Notes: generated from the letters alone by a model not told the origin. Shown: positions 54,224 through 63,647, numbered from the stretch's first letter. The stretch: 64,000 nucleotides of DNA from DATFJT01 sp965230755 (GCA_965230755.1 CBDDLT010000024.1:1-64000), one strand, 5' to 3'. Numbers and translations: made by a program.

Positions 54224-56972
54224 TTGCTCTGTAGAAACTAAGCATTCTAGAATAATAAGGGTAGTCGGGATTGTAATCCTGACTACCTTTTTTCTTGGTT
54301 CTTGGTCGATTTCCTTTGGCCAGGATGTGTGCGATCAGTATGAAGAGTATTTCAGAATACCAGACCAGTATTCTCAAGGCCAAGTGGATACCATATTATT
54401 AGCCTTGGCAAAAGAGAATTATTGGGACGAGTGGTATCATTTGATATATGATTACAGTTACTTGGTGGAGAAGAGATCTTATCATGAGGCGGTTAAATAC
54501 ATGGAGGATCAGGAAATGAAGGTTGAGATCAACGATCTTTATATTCTTGGAAAGTTTTACTACCTACTATCCTATGAATATGAAATGGCAGGGGATCTTT
54601 TCAATGCGATTAAAGACATGAAAATTGCGCATGGAGTTTTTTCTCGAATCAATGACCGGAAGTACGTTCTATGGTGCTATAAATCGCTCAGCTATTTTTA
54701 CAGTCTTTTCAATGATCATTTTAGGGCCATCGAATACGGTTACTTATATCTCGAAAACATGCCCATTAGGAATAAGGAAAAACTGGCCAGCGGTCATTAC
54801 AATATGGCCGAGTATTTTTTCCACGTACAAGAATTTGAAAAATCCTTAATACATGCCGATTCAGCTGTTTTCTATCATGACAAATATTTGCCGTCTAAAA
54901 AACTTCTTGATATTAAGATAGCTTTGAATCTTGGTAATAACTCAGAGGCTAAGAAGCTAATACAAGCATGTAGACAGGAATTTGGGTATTTAGAGAAGGT
55001 CTCGGATAAACTAGATTTGCACGAAGCTCAATACCTCAGAGGTTCGAATCAATACGACAAATCCATCGTAAAATGGAAATCCATCTTACAAAAACCTGTA
55101 GTAGAAACTTATGAGAGAGAACAGAAAAAGCCTTACCAATGGCTTGCGGAAGACTATTACCATATTGAAGAGTACCAAAAGGCTCTGGAAACAACCCATG
55201 AGTTACAAAAATATTTCGCGTTAGAGTTTGACTCTGAAGACCCTTTTAGCATTCCGGATTCTATTCAGTTGATCCCAGAAGCTTGGTTAATGGAATCTCT
55301 ATTCTTGAAGGCTAAAATATTTGAAAAATTATCGCTGGAAGATCTAGATAAAGACGCATTGGTCCTCTCTACTTATGAAAAATCCATGTACGTCTTGGAT
55401 CGTTTACGCATTCATTATTCTGCTATAGGTTCGATCTTCAACATCAGTGAAGCTGATTATAAAATTTTTGATGCGGCTATTTCGTATTGCAGATTGAGAT
55501 GGGAAGAATCCGGAGAGTCTAGCTTTTATGAGAGAGCTTTGGGTTATTCTCAAATGGCCAAGTCTTTCGTTCTTAGGCAGTCCAGATCATACCGAAAATT
55601 TCTAAATGATTTGGGTGTTGATGTTACGCTGAGCAAGAGATATCTTGAGCTATTGGCCCAACAACACGAAAATTTAAAAGATAAAAGAGAAGTCTACGAT
55701 TCGCTGGAGTATTATATCAAAAGGATAGCAAAAGAACATCCTGGTTTTAATTCGAATCTACATCAATCCAGTATCGGATCTCAAGAGATTCAGGATCTGT
55801 TGCCGGCATCATCTGCCCTTCTTCATTTTTTTGTTGGAGACTCCCTGATTCATTGTTTTAGTTTGACGAATCAAAAGAAACAATGGTCGACTCATGTTAT
55901 ACCAAAAGACATTGATGGTATTATGTCAGAGTATAACCAATCATTGAAAGACCCTGAATATGTGCTGGAGCATCATTCAAAGGCAGAAAAGGAATATTTG
56001 AAGAGCTCGAACCAGTTGTACGAATTGCTAATTGGAAAGCAAAAGGAGTTTCTTGACGATCAAAATATCAATCATATTATTGTTGTTCCCGACGATTTCA
56101 TCAATGAAGTCTCGTTTGGCGCGCTTACTTCTGTTCCGGTAGGATCCTGGACGGATCCGGAGATTTTTTTACTGAATCGATTTAATATAAGTCAATTGTA
56201 TCTGATGTCAGATCTGACTCAAGAAGGATTCGGAAGCGCAGCCACTGTCCATTCGTCTGTGAGCTATGGCATGGATTATAGCAACTATACCACATGGGAT
56301 ACGACGAACTTTTCAATCTTAGAAAACGGGCTAATAGAGGCTCGAGAAGTTTCAGAAATTATTGGAGCTAAATTTCGTGGAAATGAAAGGGTTGTGTCAG
56401 ATGATATTGTGAATGTGTTGAGGAATTCAGAGCTAATACATTACTCTGGGCATGCCGTTTACGATCCACAGGATTATACTCAGAGCTATTTGCCAGTTTA
56501 CAATGCTGAGCAAAAGGGAAGTCCTCTATCTTATGGAGACATTATTTCCACTTCTAGTCGCGTGCATTTCGCTGGTCTTAGCGCCTGCAATACCACTAAC
56601 GGACAAGAGATAAGGACTGAAGGCTTGATTGGACTTTCTCGCGCATTGATAGAAAGCGGGGTAGAATCTTGTCTGGGTAGTTTGTGGAACGCCTCGGATG
56701 AATCATCTAAAAGAATACTTACGGATTTTTATAAATTTCTTAAACAGGGATACGATAAACCAGAGGCATTAAACATGGCTCAAAGCAATTATCTAAAGGA
56801 TACTCAGATGAGAAAAATGCAAAGGATTCCTTTATTCTGGGCTAATTGGAAGATGTATGGTGATCCCGGTCCGCTGGAATTTAATAGTAGTTATCCTTGG
56901 AAATATATCCTCATAGCCTTGGCTCTCCCCGTGATTGGCATTTTCTTTTTTAGAAAATTAAAAAAAGCCTGA
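54201..56972 (+). CDS. TPR-CHAT caspase-like protease, envelope-anchored (operon 2)
   Basis: The 923-residue paralogue of 34682 has an N-terminal hydrophobic segment (about 20-40, VVGIVILTTFFLGSWSISFG). TPR-like helices span about 55-490 (YFYSLFNDHFRAIEYGYLYLE). The CHAT domain carries His751 (IHYSGHA) and Cys796 (AGLSACNT), with the same 45-residue separation as in copy 1, plus TEGLIGLSRALIESGVESCLGSLW. A C-terminal TM helix (WKYILIALALPVIGIFFF) ends in a basic tail. ATG 54201 is chosen over GTG 54192 because it sits at exactly the same point of the upstream YEKFIK tail as the ATG of copy 1. The catalytic dyad is intact in both copies, so both should be active proteases. The substrate is unknown. 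Confidence 0.88.
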   Translation: MKNSLSNNCSVETKHSRIIRVVGIVILTTFFLGSWSISFGQDVCDQYEEYFRIPDQYSQGQVDTILLALAKENYWDEWYHLIYDYSYLVEKRSYHEAVKYMEDQEMKVEINDLYILGKFYYLLSYEYEMAGDLFNAIKDMKIAHGVFSRINDRKYVLWCYKSLSYFYSLFNDHFRAIEYGYLYLENMPIRNKEKLASGHYNMAEYFFHVQEFEKSLIHADSAVFYHDKYLPSKKLLDIKIALNLGNNSEAKKLIQACRQEFGYLEKVSDKLDLHEAQYLRGSNQYDKSIVKWKSILQKPVVETYEREQKKPYQWLAEDYYHIEEYQKALETTHELQKYFALEFDSEDPFSIPDSIQLIPEAWLMESLFLKAKIFEKLSLEDLDKDALVLSTYEKSMYVLDRLRIHYSAIGSIFNISEADYKIFDAAISYCRLRWEESGESSFYERALGYSQMAKSFVLRQSRSYRKFLNDLGVDVTLSKRYLELLAQQHENLKDKREVYDSLEYYIKRIAKEHPGFNSNLHQSSIGSQEIQDLLPASSALLHFFVGDSLIHCFSLTNQKKQWSTHVIPKDIDGIMSEYNQSLKDPEYVLEHHSKAEKEYLKSSNQLYELLIGKQKEFLDDQNINHIIVVPDDFINEVSFGALTSVPVGSWTDPEIFLLNRFNISQLYLMSDLTQEGFGSAATVHSSVSYGMDYSNYTTWDTTNFSILENGLIEAREVSEIIGAKFRGNERVVSDDIVNVLRNSELIHYSGHAVYDPQDYTQSYLPVYNAEQKGSPLSYGDIISTSSRVHFAGLSACNTTNGQEIRTEGLIGLSRALIESGVESCLGSLWNASDESSKRILTDFYKFLKQGYDKPEALNMAQSNYLKDTQMRKMQRIPLFWANWKMYGDPGPLEFNSSYPWKYILIALALPVIGIFFFRKLKKA

Positions 56973-56979
56973 CTTATCC

Positions 56980-57024
56980 GTCACAATTTGATATCCGTAC
57001 GGAATTTAAATATGTAGACTAGTC
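56980..57024 (+). promoter_or_regulatory. GTCACA-N16-GAATTT element and AGACTAGTC, copy C
   Basis: GTCACA is at 56980-56985, GAATTT at 57002-57007 and AGACTAGTC at 57016-57024 (8 nt after GAATTT). It begins 7 bp after the CHAT stop, the same location relative to operon 2 as copy A has to operon 1. It is slightly diverged from copies A and B. Confidence 0.55.
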
Positions 57025-57037
57025 CTAAAAGTAAAAA

Positions 57038-57065
57038 CGGCCTCTCAGCTGCAACTGAAAAGCCG
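57038..57065 (+). ncRNA. Leader stem-loop, copy C (different loop)
   Basis: CGGC (57038) pairs with GCCG (57062), and TCAG with CTGA inside. It lies in the same leader position as the GTACGAG hairpins of copies A and B but lacks that loop, so it may be a functional analogue only. Confidence 0.35.
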
Positions 57066-57104
57066 ACTGCTTAAATTTTTTTAAACATTTAACATTCTAA
57101 AATT

Positions 57105-60023
57105 ATGAAAAAAGTGATTACATCACTGCTATTCCTTCTGTTTATGCAGTTGGTATATGCGCAAGATTGTTCCCCCAATGCGGGTGGACCCGAAATTACT
57201 CTCTGTTCCCCACAAACTGAATTTACCCTTAATGGCAATAGCGGGGATGGAATCAATCCAATGTGGACACAGACTGCTGGAGGAACTCTGTTCATTGATG
57301 ATCCCAGTTCACCAATCACAACAGTAAGATTAAATAGTAGCGGTAATAATGACCCTATTCCAGCTGGAGATTACGAATTCACCTTGACCGTTACATGTCC
57401 CGACGGATCATCTAACTCAAGTGTTGTTAAAGTCACTGTTCTCGAAGAATTACCAGATCCTGACATTTTACCACATCCTGATAATTCACCTAGTCATCAG
57501 GTAACGCATTGTTATATGGTGTGCGACCAAGCAAGTTTCATGGGAAATCCTGCTCCCGGAAATGATCATAATTATATGTGGCAAGTGAAGCAACTAAATG
57601 GCAATCCATATCCTAATGCGCATTGGGATGTGAATACCGATGGTGAATTAGAGGTAACTAATATAATAGGAATATGCGCTGCGAAAATAGAATATACTAT
57701 CTGTCATAATGAACTGGATAATTGTTGTAAGACCACCACTCTTCAACTTTGTCTTCCTGATTATCCGAACGGGGAAGAGTATGATCTTATAGTTCCTGGA
57801 AGTAGTAACAATGTTGTCTGTAGCGACGATTTCCGTTTAGAAATTTCCGGCGTTCAGCCATGCGGAGATCACAATTGGTCTTTAGTTTCAAAGCCTTCTA
57901 CGTCCTCAGAAGTAAGTATTTTGACTCCCTGGAATCCTAAGACTTTTGTAACCGTATGTGGGACAGGAGTTTACACGTTTCAACATGAATTCACCCCAGC
58001 AGATGATTGTCCAGGAGGAATGCCTGTTATAAAGACGATTGATGTACTTGTCTTACCTTTATCCATTGGCTCAGGTATATTTGCTAACTATATATTTTGT
58101 GAGGAGGACATCGAACCTGGGCAATATGAAATATGTATGGATTTAAGTGGAATATCCACATATTCTGATTGTGATGAAAACGATTGTCGTTTAGATGATA
58201 TTTTAGAAGGATTTACTTTTGATTGGTCATTAAATCCAGGTTCCACCCCTGAAGAAGAACTTGATATTTCTCCGATTGATCAAATGTGTACTAATATTAC
58301 CTGGGATGATCCTAACTCTGGTCAAGACCATTTATTTAGCTTATATGCTTATGCTCGACCACAGTTCAATTTAGATGTTCTCAATGAGTGCTTTGAAGAT
58401 TTTGACGTTTCAGGAGTATGCAATCAAGAATTTCAGTTCCATTTCCATAAAGCAAACCCATTGATAACGCATGATATAGACACATGCGCCGTACTTCCCA
58501 TTGATATTTGTGGAAGACATTTTGTAGAAGGCTTCCTTCGAAATTTGCATAATTTGCGTTTAATCGAACGTCCAAATGGTGTACCAGTTGATGAAACACT
58601 TCTTTTTGGTTGTATCGAAGATATTGACCAAGTGGGTACGTATAAGGTGGAGGTAACATTTACAGAGTCCGGTCTTGACCCCGAAACTAGTTTGCCTATT
58701 GAGTGCGTAAAAATTGATACGGTTAGTATTACAGTATATGCAGAAGTTAATGTCAATGCCGGTGCAGATGAAGTAATCCTATGCAGTGATTGTGCAGAAT
58801 TAAACGGATCTCAACCAATTGATATACAGGGTAATCCTTTGAACGCAATTACCTCATGGACCTGCATCAGTAGTAATTGTCAAGGTGTAAATATTATAGA
58901 TCCTTCTGCCCAGCAGACCATAGCCTGTGGACTACTAGAGGGAGAAGAATATATATTCAGATATCAAGCGATTGGTTGCGATTCATCCTATGATGACGTA
59001 GTCAAGATTGTTGATACTTGTGAGTACATATGTGATCCTGTTCTTATCAATCTGCAAGCAGAAATATCACACTTTGATTCTGATCCTAATTTCGACTATT
59101 ACGAAGTAACGGGGTCGTTTTATGTTCCTGAAGGATTCGAGTATTGTGATTTCAATGAGCCAATAAAATTCGATCCTAACAGCACCATTATGCAGTGGGC
59201 CCCAGGTAATCCTACCTATTCAACATTCGTCCAAGACGGAATCGTGACTTTTGAAGGATATTCGCAGATTCCATCTGGAGCTGGAACAGGTGAGGCCTGT
59301 CTTATTTTGGCATTGTGTGATGAAAACGGAGATAGCTGTATAGTTGAAGTTTGTGTCGAATATGAAGTTTGTCCACAATTCTGTACCATGCTGCCATACT
59401 TTACTTATGAAAGCAATACGAGCGATCTTTTAGTACTCAATGTTGACATTTATCTGCCTTACAGTGTACAACAGAGCTGTCAAGAATCTCAGGCTATTGT
59501 GGCATTGAAATATTATTGTGGCAATGAATCTAGCTATAGTTTTATAAATCTATATCCCTACGATCAAAACCCAAAAATATTCTACTTACCACCAGCAAAT
59601 TCAGGGCCATTGCAAGCTCAATTCACGATTAATCCAAACAATATGCCTCCGTGTTTCTTCATCGAGGTAATAGTGCCAGGTTGTGATAATTATAGCTGCT
59701 GTAATCTGTTCTGTATGAGTGAAATACCAGTTTATCCCTATGGATCTGGTGTCACATCTAACATAGAAATTGGTAAAGAAGCAGGTCTTATTGAGATAAC
59801 TCCAAACCCTGGAAACGGTATGGTAGAAGTAGTATTACCGCATTCAGCGAGTGGTGCCAAGTCAATGAGCATCTATAATGCTTCCGGCCAATTGATCGAA
59901 ATGATTGAAATCAATACGGATGATATAAGAATTGATGTAAGCAAATGGGAGTCAGGCGCTTATTTTTTCTATTCCAAAGACCAAAATGGTCAATATCATT
60001 CAGCGAAATTTATCAGAAACTAA
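57105..60023 (+). CDS. Large secreted PKD-like Cys-rich protein with T9SS type A tail
   Basis: The 972-residue protein has a signal peptide (1-20, ending LVYAQ). A PKD/Ig-like domain comes first (AGGPEITLCSPQTEFTLNGNSG..YEFTLTVTCPDGSSNSSVVKVTVLE), then several Cys-rich beta domains. Another PKD-like domain is at about 540-650 (VNVNAGADEVILCSDCAELNGS). Two beta domains (about 650-760 and 760-885) lead to a T9SS sorting domain (about 895-972, EITPNPGNGMVEVVL, IYNASGQLIEM, WESGAYFFYSKDQNG). It is the first cargo gene after operon 2, carrying promoter-like copy C. The gene at 60070 follows 46 bp later, so they form one unit. No enzymatic motif is seen; it is probably a surface structural protein. 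Confidence 0.85.
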   Translation: MKKVITSLLFLLFMQLVYAQDCSPNAGGPEITLCSPQTEFTLNGNSGDGINPMWTQTAGGTLFIDDPSSPITTVRLNSSGNNDPIPAGDYEFTLTVTCPDGSSNSSVVKVTVLEELPDPDILPHPDNSPSHQVTHCYMVCDQASFMGNPAPGNDHNYMWQVKQLNGNPYPNAHWDVNTDGELEVTNIIGICAAKIEYTICHNELDNCCKTTTLQLCLPDYPNGEEYDLIVPGSSNNVVCSDDFRLEISGVQPCGDHNWSLVSKPSTSSEVSILTPWNPKTFVTVCGTGVYTFQHEFTPADDCPGGMPVIKTIDVLVLPLSIGSGIFANYIFCEEDIEPGQYEICMDLSGISTYSDCDENDCRLDDILEGFTFDWSLNPGSTPEEELDISPIDQMCTNITWDDPNSGQDHLFSLYAYARPQFNLDVLNECFEDFDVSGVCNQEFQFHFHKANPLITHDIDTCAVLPIDICGRHFVEGFLRNLHNLRLIERPNGVPVDETLLFGCIEDIDQVGTYKVEVTFTESGLDPETSLPIECVKIDTVSITVYAEVNVNAGADEVILCSDCAELNGSQPIDIQGNPLNAITSWTCISSNCQGVNIIDPSAQQTIACGLLEGEEYIFRYQAIGCDSSYDDVVKIVDTCEYICDPVLINLQAEISHFDSDPNFDYYEVTGSFYVPEGFEYCDFNEPIKFDPNSTIMQWAPGNPTYSTFVQDGIVTFEGYSQIPSGAGTGEACLILALCDENGDSCIVEVCVEYEVCPQFCTMLPYFTYESNTSDLLVLNVDIYLPYSVQQSCQESQAIVALKYYCGNESSYSFINLYPYDQNPKIFYLPPANSGPLQAQFTINPNNMPPCFFIEVIVPGCDNYSCCNLFCMSEIPVYPYGSGVTSNIEIGKEAGLIEITPNPGNGMVEVVLPHSASGAKSMSIYNASGQLIEMIEINTDDIRIDVSKWESGAYFFYSKDQNGQYHSAKFIRN

Positions 60024-60069
60024 TTAGAAAAAAGATATAAGGCATTTGTCTTTTTAAAATTTAAGAAAT

Positions 60070-61725
60070 ATGAAAACTTTTAAATTAATCATAACGGGAT
60101 TGCTTTTGGTGCTACTTGTTAATTCCGTAAAGTGTATTGAAAATGAACAAGCACAAGCACAGCTGTTGTCGTATTTTAACTTCGACGATACGCAGCCATA
60201 TCACAATTATGATGTACTGGAGATTCAAAATTTTATCGACGCTTTTCCTTTACCGGCCGATATCATTCTTATAGATATTGTGACTGTAAGATTGGTTGAT
60301 GTTAATACAAATCTCACGGTATTGTCTAAAACATTCCCATCAAAGTGGGAGGGGAGACCATTTCCATCGGTTCATAATTATATTGTAGAACTTCCTGATG
60401 GTTGTGACCTGCCATTTGGTGATTATGATGTGGAAGTGGATGTGCAATACGTAAATGCGGGATCGGAATTGACTTATGCGAGCATATTTGGTGGCGATGA
60501 TCCCAATCCTCAATGTGAGGGTTTTTTAGATCCAAGTATTTTTTGCCAAAGTATATCATTGGGAACAATGACATTTCACGGTAATTGTTGCGTGGATATC
60601 AATGCCCACATCGTTACAGAATCTGTACCGCAGGATCCCTGCGTTGTTAAGTTAACCGTACAAAGTGATATAACTTGGCCAATTCTGACTTATGAGTGGA
60701 GCACAGGTGAGACGAGCCAATCCATATATCATTTATGTGGTAGTGAGACCTATACCGTAACCATTACCTGGTATGAAGAGCCGGGCGATTTGTGCATGGA
60801 AGTTGTTAGTCTTTCAGTTTATTCTCCTTGCGATTGCCCAATAGATGATGGTGGAGGCGGAGTTTTTGATTGTCCATGCTTTGTGCAGGCTCCTACATTC
60901 GATTATACTGATAATGCGGGATGCGATAAATTCTTTGTTTTCCAAGAACCGGTAACGAATAGTTGTACGCAGATCACAGACTATGAGATTTCCTGGGGGG
61001 ACGGAGAATTTGACGGTGGAAATACACATACCTTTCCGCATGATGGAGTATTTAATGTGTGTGTAAAGGTCAAAGGATACAGTAACGGAGGCCAAAGTAC
61101 TTGCGAAGATGAGTACTGTCAAGAAGTAACCATTTTCGATTGTGCTGATTGTCCGTGTTATGTAAAAGCTCCAATGTTCGATTATACAGACAATTCAGGA
61201 TGTACGAAGTTCTTTGTTTTTGAGGAGCCAGAGAGTAATCAGTGTACCGAGATTATTGATTATGAAATTTCCTGGGGAGATGGAGAATTTGACGGAGGAG
61301 ATACGCATACTTTTCCAAATAATGGAATTTTCAATGTGTGTGTAAAAGTAACTGGAACAACTGATGGTGGGGAAACATTTTGTGATGATGAATACTGTCA
61401 GGACGTAGTGGTTATTGGGTGTAATGGACTACCCGACGATGAAACCCTGATACCGTCAAATGGTAGAGAGGGAGAATTATCTGGTATAAGTATGAATATG
61501 CATCCTAATCCTGCCGATGACAAAGTTGTTATCAGATTAAACGATTCTAAGGAAGGAATTAGTCGAATGAGCATTTACAATATCAGTGGACAATTGATGG
61601 AAAAATACCGCGATATAGGAAATAGTATAGAGATAGATGTGTCGGGTTATACCGAAGGCCTTTACATGGTGGAAATTGTGGATCATGCTGGTCATCACAA
61701 AATCGATAAATTGATTATCAAGTAG
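60070..61725 (+). CDS. Secreted tandem-PKD protein with T9SS type A tail
   Basis: The 551-residue protein has a signal peptide (1-about 22). An N-terminal domain with sulfur-rich beta structure fills about 30-260 (LTYEWSTGETSQSIYHLCG). Two almost identical 93-residue PKD-like repeats lie at residues 268-360 and 361-about 451 (both hold ISWGDGEFDGG and FNVCVKV). The T9SS sorting domain is at about 475-551 (MNMHPNPADDKVVIRL, IYNISGQLMEK, YTEGLYMVEIVDHAG). It follows the 57105 gene and ends at a strong terminator, so it is the last gene of cargo unit 2. The repeat copy number may vary between strains by recombination. Confidence 0.85.
   Translation: MKTFKLIITGLLLVLLVNSVKCIENEQAQAQLLSYFNFDDTQPYHNYDVLEIQNFIDAFPLPADIILIDIVTVRLVDVNTNLTVLSKTFPSKWEGRPFPSVHNYIVELPDGCDLPFGDYDVEVDVQYVNAGSELTYASIFGGDDPNPQCEGFLDPSIFCQSISLGTMTFHGNCCVDINAHIVTESVPQDPCVVKLTVQSDITWPILTYEWSTGETSQSIYHLCGSETYTVTITWYEEPGDLCMEVVSLSVYSPCDCPIDDGGGGVFDCPCFVQAPTFDYTDNAGCDKFFVFQEPVTNSCTQITDYEISWGDGEFDGGNTHTFPHDGVFNVCVKVKGYSNGGQSTCEDEYCQEVTIFDCADCPCYVKAPMFDYTDNSGCTKFFVFEEPESNQCTEIIDYEISWGDGEFDGGDTHTFPNNGIFNVCVKVTGTTDGGETFCDDEYCQDVVVIGCNGLPDDETLIPSNGREGELSGISMNMHPNPADDKVVIRLNDSKEGISRMSIYNISGQLMEKYRDIGNSIEIDVSGYTEGLYMVEIVDHAGHHKIDKLIIK
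60871..61422 (+). repeat. Two tandem 279-bp repeats inside the PKD gene
   Basis: Unit 1 spans 60871-61149 and unit 2 spans 61150-about 61422, each beginning with codons for CPC and holding the ISWGDGEFDGG segment. The protein units align without gaps over most of their length, showing recent tandem duplication. Confidence 0.85.
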
Positions 61726-61754
61726 TCTTTAATAATTTCGTCGATTGGTTTACG

Positions 61755-61790
61755 ATCGGTGCGCTCCTTCGAGTGCACCGATTTTTTTTT
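61755..61790 (+). terminator. Rho-independent terminator ending cargo unit 2
   Basis: ATCGGTGCGCTC pairs with GAGTGCACCGAT (one G-T wobble) around CTTC, followed by eight T. Confidence 0.95.
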
Positions 61791-61913
61791 GTCTACGGCC
61801 TAGGTCGTTTTCTATTATTCCTTGACAATTCAAAAGAATCATCTTCGTTTGACAATTACTTCTCCTATAGAACAATGATATTTTTATTAATTTGCTTGTC
61901 CAATTATTCAACC

Positions 61914-63566
61914 ATGATACTGACCAAAGGGAAAGAAATTGTTACACTGATATTATTGCTCTGCTTATCTTCTTTTTTAGCGGGCCAATCCATAGCGGAT
62001 CTTCAGAAACAGTTGGAGAGATCTACAGATAATGAGGAGAGGATGTATCTGAGCTTCGAAATAGCCAAAAAAGCCAATTCTCCTGAGGACAAAATTCGAT
62101 TCATTCGACAAACCAATGACCTAGCTTTCAAGATTAGGGATTACGATATGCAGTCCAGAGCGTCCATCTTTTTGGGTGAATTGCTGATGCGTAAAAGACA
62201 GGAAGCCAATGCGCAAAAGGCCTACGAAAATGCTCTAAATACGGCCAAAAAAGCTAAAAATATTGATTTATTCATTCAAGCAGTAGATCGCTTGGGTAAT
62301 ATGAAAGTTCGGCAAGGCAATCACAGGGGAGCTTATCAGACCTATAAAGACAATTTTGATTTTTTGAGCAAAAGTGGCGTCAATCTTTTGGATGCGGCCA
62401 AAGAGGAGGCTAAAGTAAGGAGCAGATCTAAGATCCTGACCAAGGAGTCTGATCGATTGGAACGAGAGAGAAAGAAATTACTGGATGCCATCATTGCGCT
62501 TCAAACGAAACAGAAAGACCTGGAAAAAGAAACAGGTGCCTTAAAAACCAAGACGAAAGTTCTGGAAGAAGAAAATAAGCACGCTCAAGAGATCATCGAT
62601 AGTACAACCTTTGCACTGGATAGTGTTTCTCAGGAAAAGTTGGAGACCGAAGAGTTCCTGGAGAAGAAGGAGAGAATGATTCGAGCTTTGAATACGGAAA
62701 AGCAAAAGGAGGCCCTTGTTAGAAAACAACTGGAGCAAGAAAATCAGTTGAAAGAGCTGGCCTTGGATAAGCAAAATCTCGTCATAGAACGGAATAGAAA
62801 CTTTAGAATATTCCTTATTGCTTTGTCTCTTTTGGTCTTGGGGTTGGCCTTGTCTCTATTCCTTCGATTTAAGGCAAAACAAAAGGCCAATAAGGAACTC
62901 GAGGGACTCAACAGAGAGATCAAGCGAGAACAGGAAAAATCGGAGGAGTTGTTGCTCAATATTCTTCCTGAACCGGTGGCAGAAGAACTTAAGGTAAATA
63001 ACCGTTCCGAAGCCAAGCATTACAAAGAAGCAAGCGTGCTCTTTACTGACTTTAAAAACTTCACTCGAATTGCAGAGAAGATGAAACCCGAAGAACTTGT
63101 CCAGGAGTTGGACGAATGTTTTAGGGCTTTCGATTATATCATTGCCGAACATAATATAGAAAAGATCAAGACCATTGGTGATTCTTACATGTGCGCTAAT
63201 GGAATATCGGACAAACCGGCGAAACCTCAGGACTTGGTTCAAGCTGCGATAAAATTCCAAGAGTTTCTAAACAAGCATAAGAAGGAGCGCATTCGACAAG
63301 GAAAACCTCATTTCGAAGCTCGTATAGGAATTCATACGGGACCAGTTGTTGCAGGAGTAGTTGGAGTCAAAAAGTTTGCTTACGACATATGGGGAGATAC
63401 GGTCAATATCGCTTCCCGGATGGAATCTGCGAGTGAACCAGGGCAAATCAATATTTCTGATAGTACCTATTGGAAGGTAAAGTACGATTTTGATTGTAAG
63501 TACAGAGGAGAATTGGAGGTAAAGAACAAGGGCAAAGTAAAGATGTACTACGTTAGGAATAAGTAA
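61914..63566 (+). CDS. Membrane adenylate cyclase (class III) with TPR and coiled-coil sensor part
   Basis: The 550-residue protein has a signal/anchor (about 8-25). TPR-like helices span about 28-155 and a long coiled coil about 165-295 (KKLLDAIIALQTKQKDLEKETG). A TM helix at about 298-317 leads to a cytoplasmic class III cyclase domain (about 360-548). Metal-binding residues are D379 (VLFTDFKNFT) and D423 (IKTIGDSYM). K419 and D491 (FAYDIWGDTVNIASRM) are the adenine-selecting pair, and N498 and R502 fit transition-state stabilisation. It should make cAMP from ATP. ATG 61914 is chosen because the earlier frame overlaps the preceding terminator, and a signal segment starts here. Bacteroidota often carry such cyclases with periplasmic TPR parts; the signal is unknown. 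Confidence 0.88.
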   Translation: MILTKGKEIVTLILLLCLSSFLAGQSIADLQKQLERSTDNEERMYLSFEIAKKANSPEDKIRFIRQTNDLAFKIRDYDMQSRASIFLGELLMRKRQEANAQKAYENALNTAKKAKNIDLFIQAVDRLGNMKVRQGNHRGAYQTYKDNFDFLSKSGVNLLDAAKEEAKVRSRSKILTKESDRLERERKKLLDAIIALQTKQKDLEKETGALKTKTKVLEEENKHAQEIIDSTTFALDSVSQEKLETEEFLEKKERMIRALNTEKQKEALVRKQLEQENQLKELALDKQNLVIERNRNFRIFLIALSLLVLGLALSLFLRFKAKQKANKELEGLNREIKREQEKSEELLLNILPEPVAEELKVNNRSEAKHYKEASVLFTDFKNFTRIAEKMKPEELVQELDECFRAFDYIIAEHNIEKIKTIGDSYMCANGISDKPAKPQDLVQAAIKFQEFLNKHKKERIRQGKPHFEARIGIHTGPVVAGVVGVKKFAYDIWGDTVNIASRMESASEPGQINISDSTYWKVKYDFDCKYRGELEVKNKGKVKMYYVRNK

Positions 63567-63587
63567 TAATTAATAGTTATAAATTAA

Positions 63588-63647
63588 TAATGAATAATTG
63601 TGGAGATCTTGATCAATTATTCGTTTTTCCTTATCAATTATTCATTA
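63588..63647. repeat. Alternative inverted repeats ahead of uvrB
   Basis: TAATGAATAATTG (63588-63600) can pair with CAATTATTC (63614-63622), which is followed by GTTTTT, or fully (13 bp) with CAATTATTCATTA (63635-63647). The two pairings exclude each other. The first may be the terminator of the cyclase gene. The uvrB ATG is 5 bp beyond. Confidence 0.5.
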
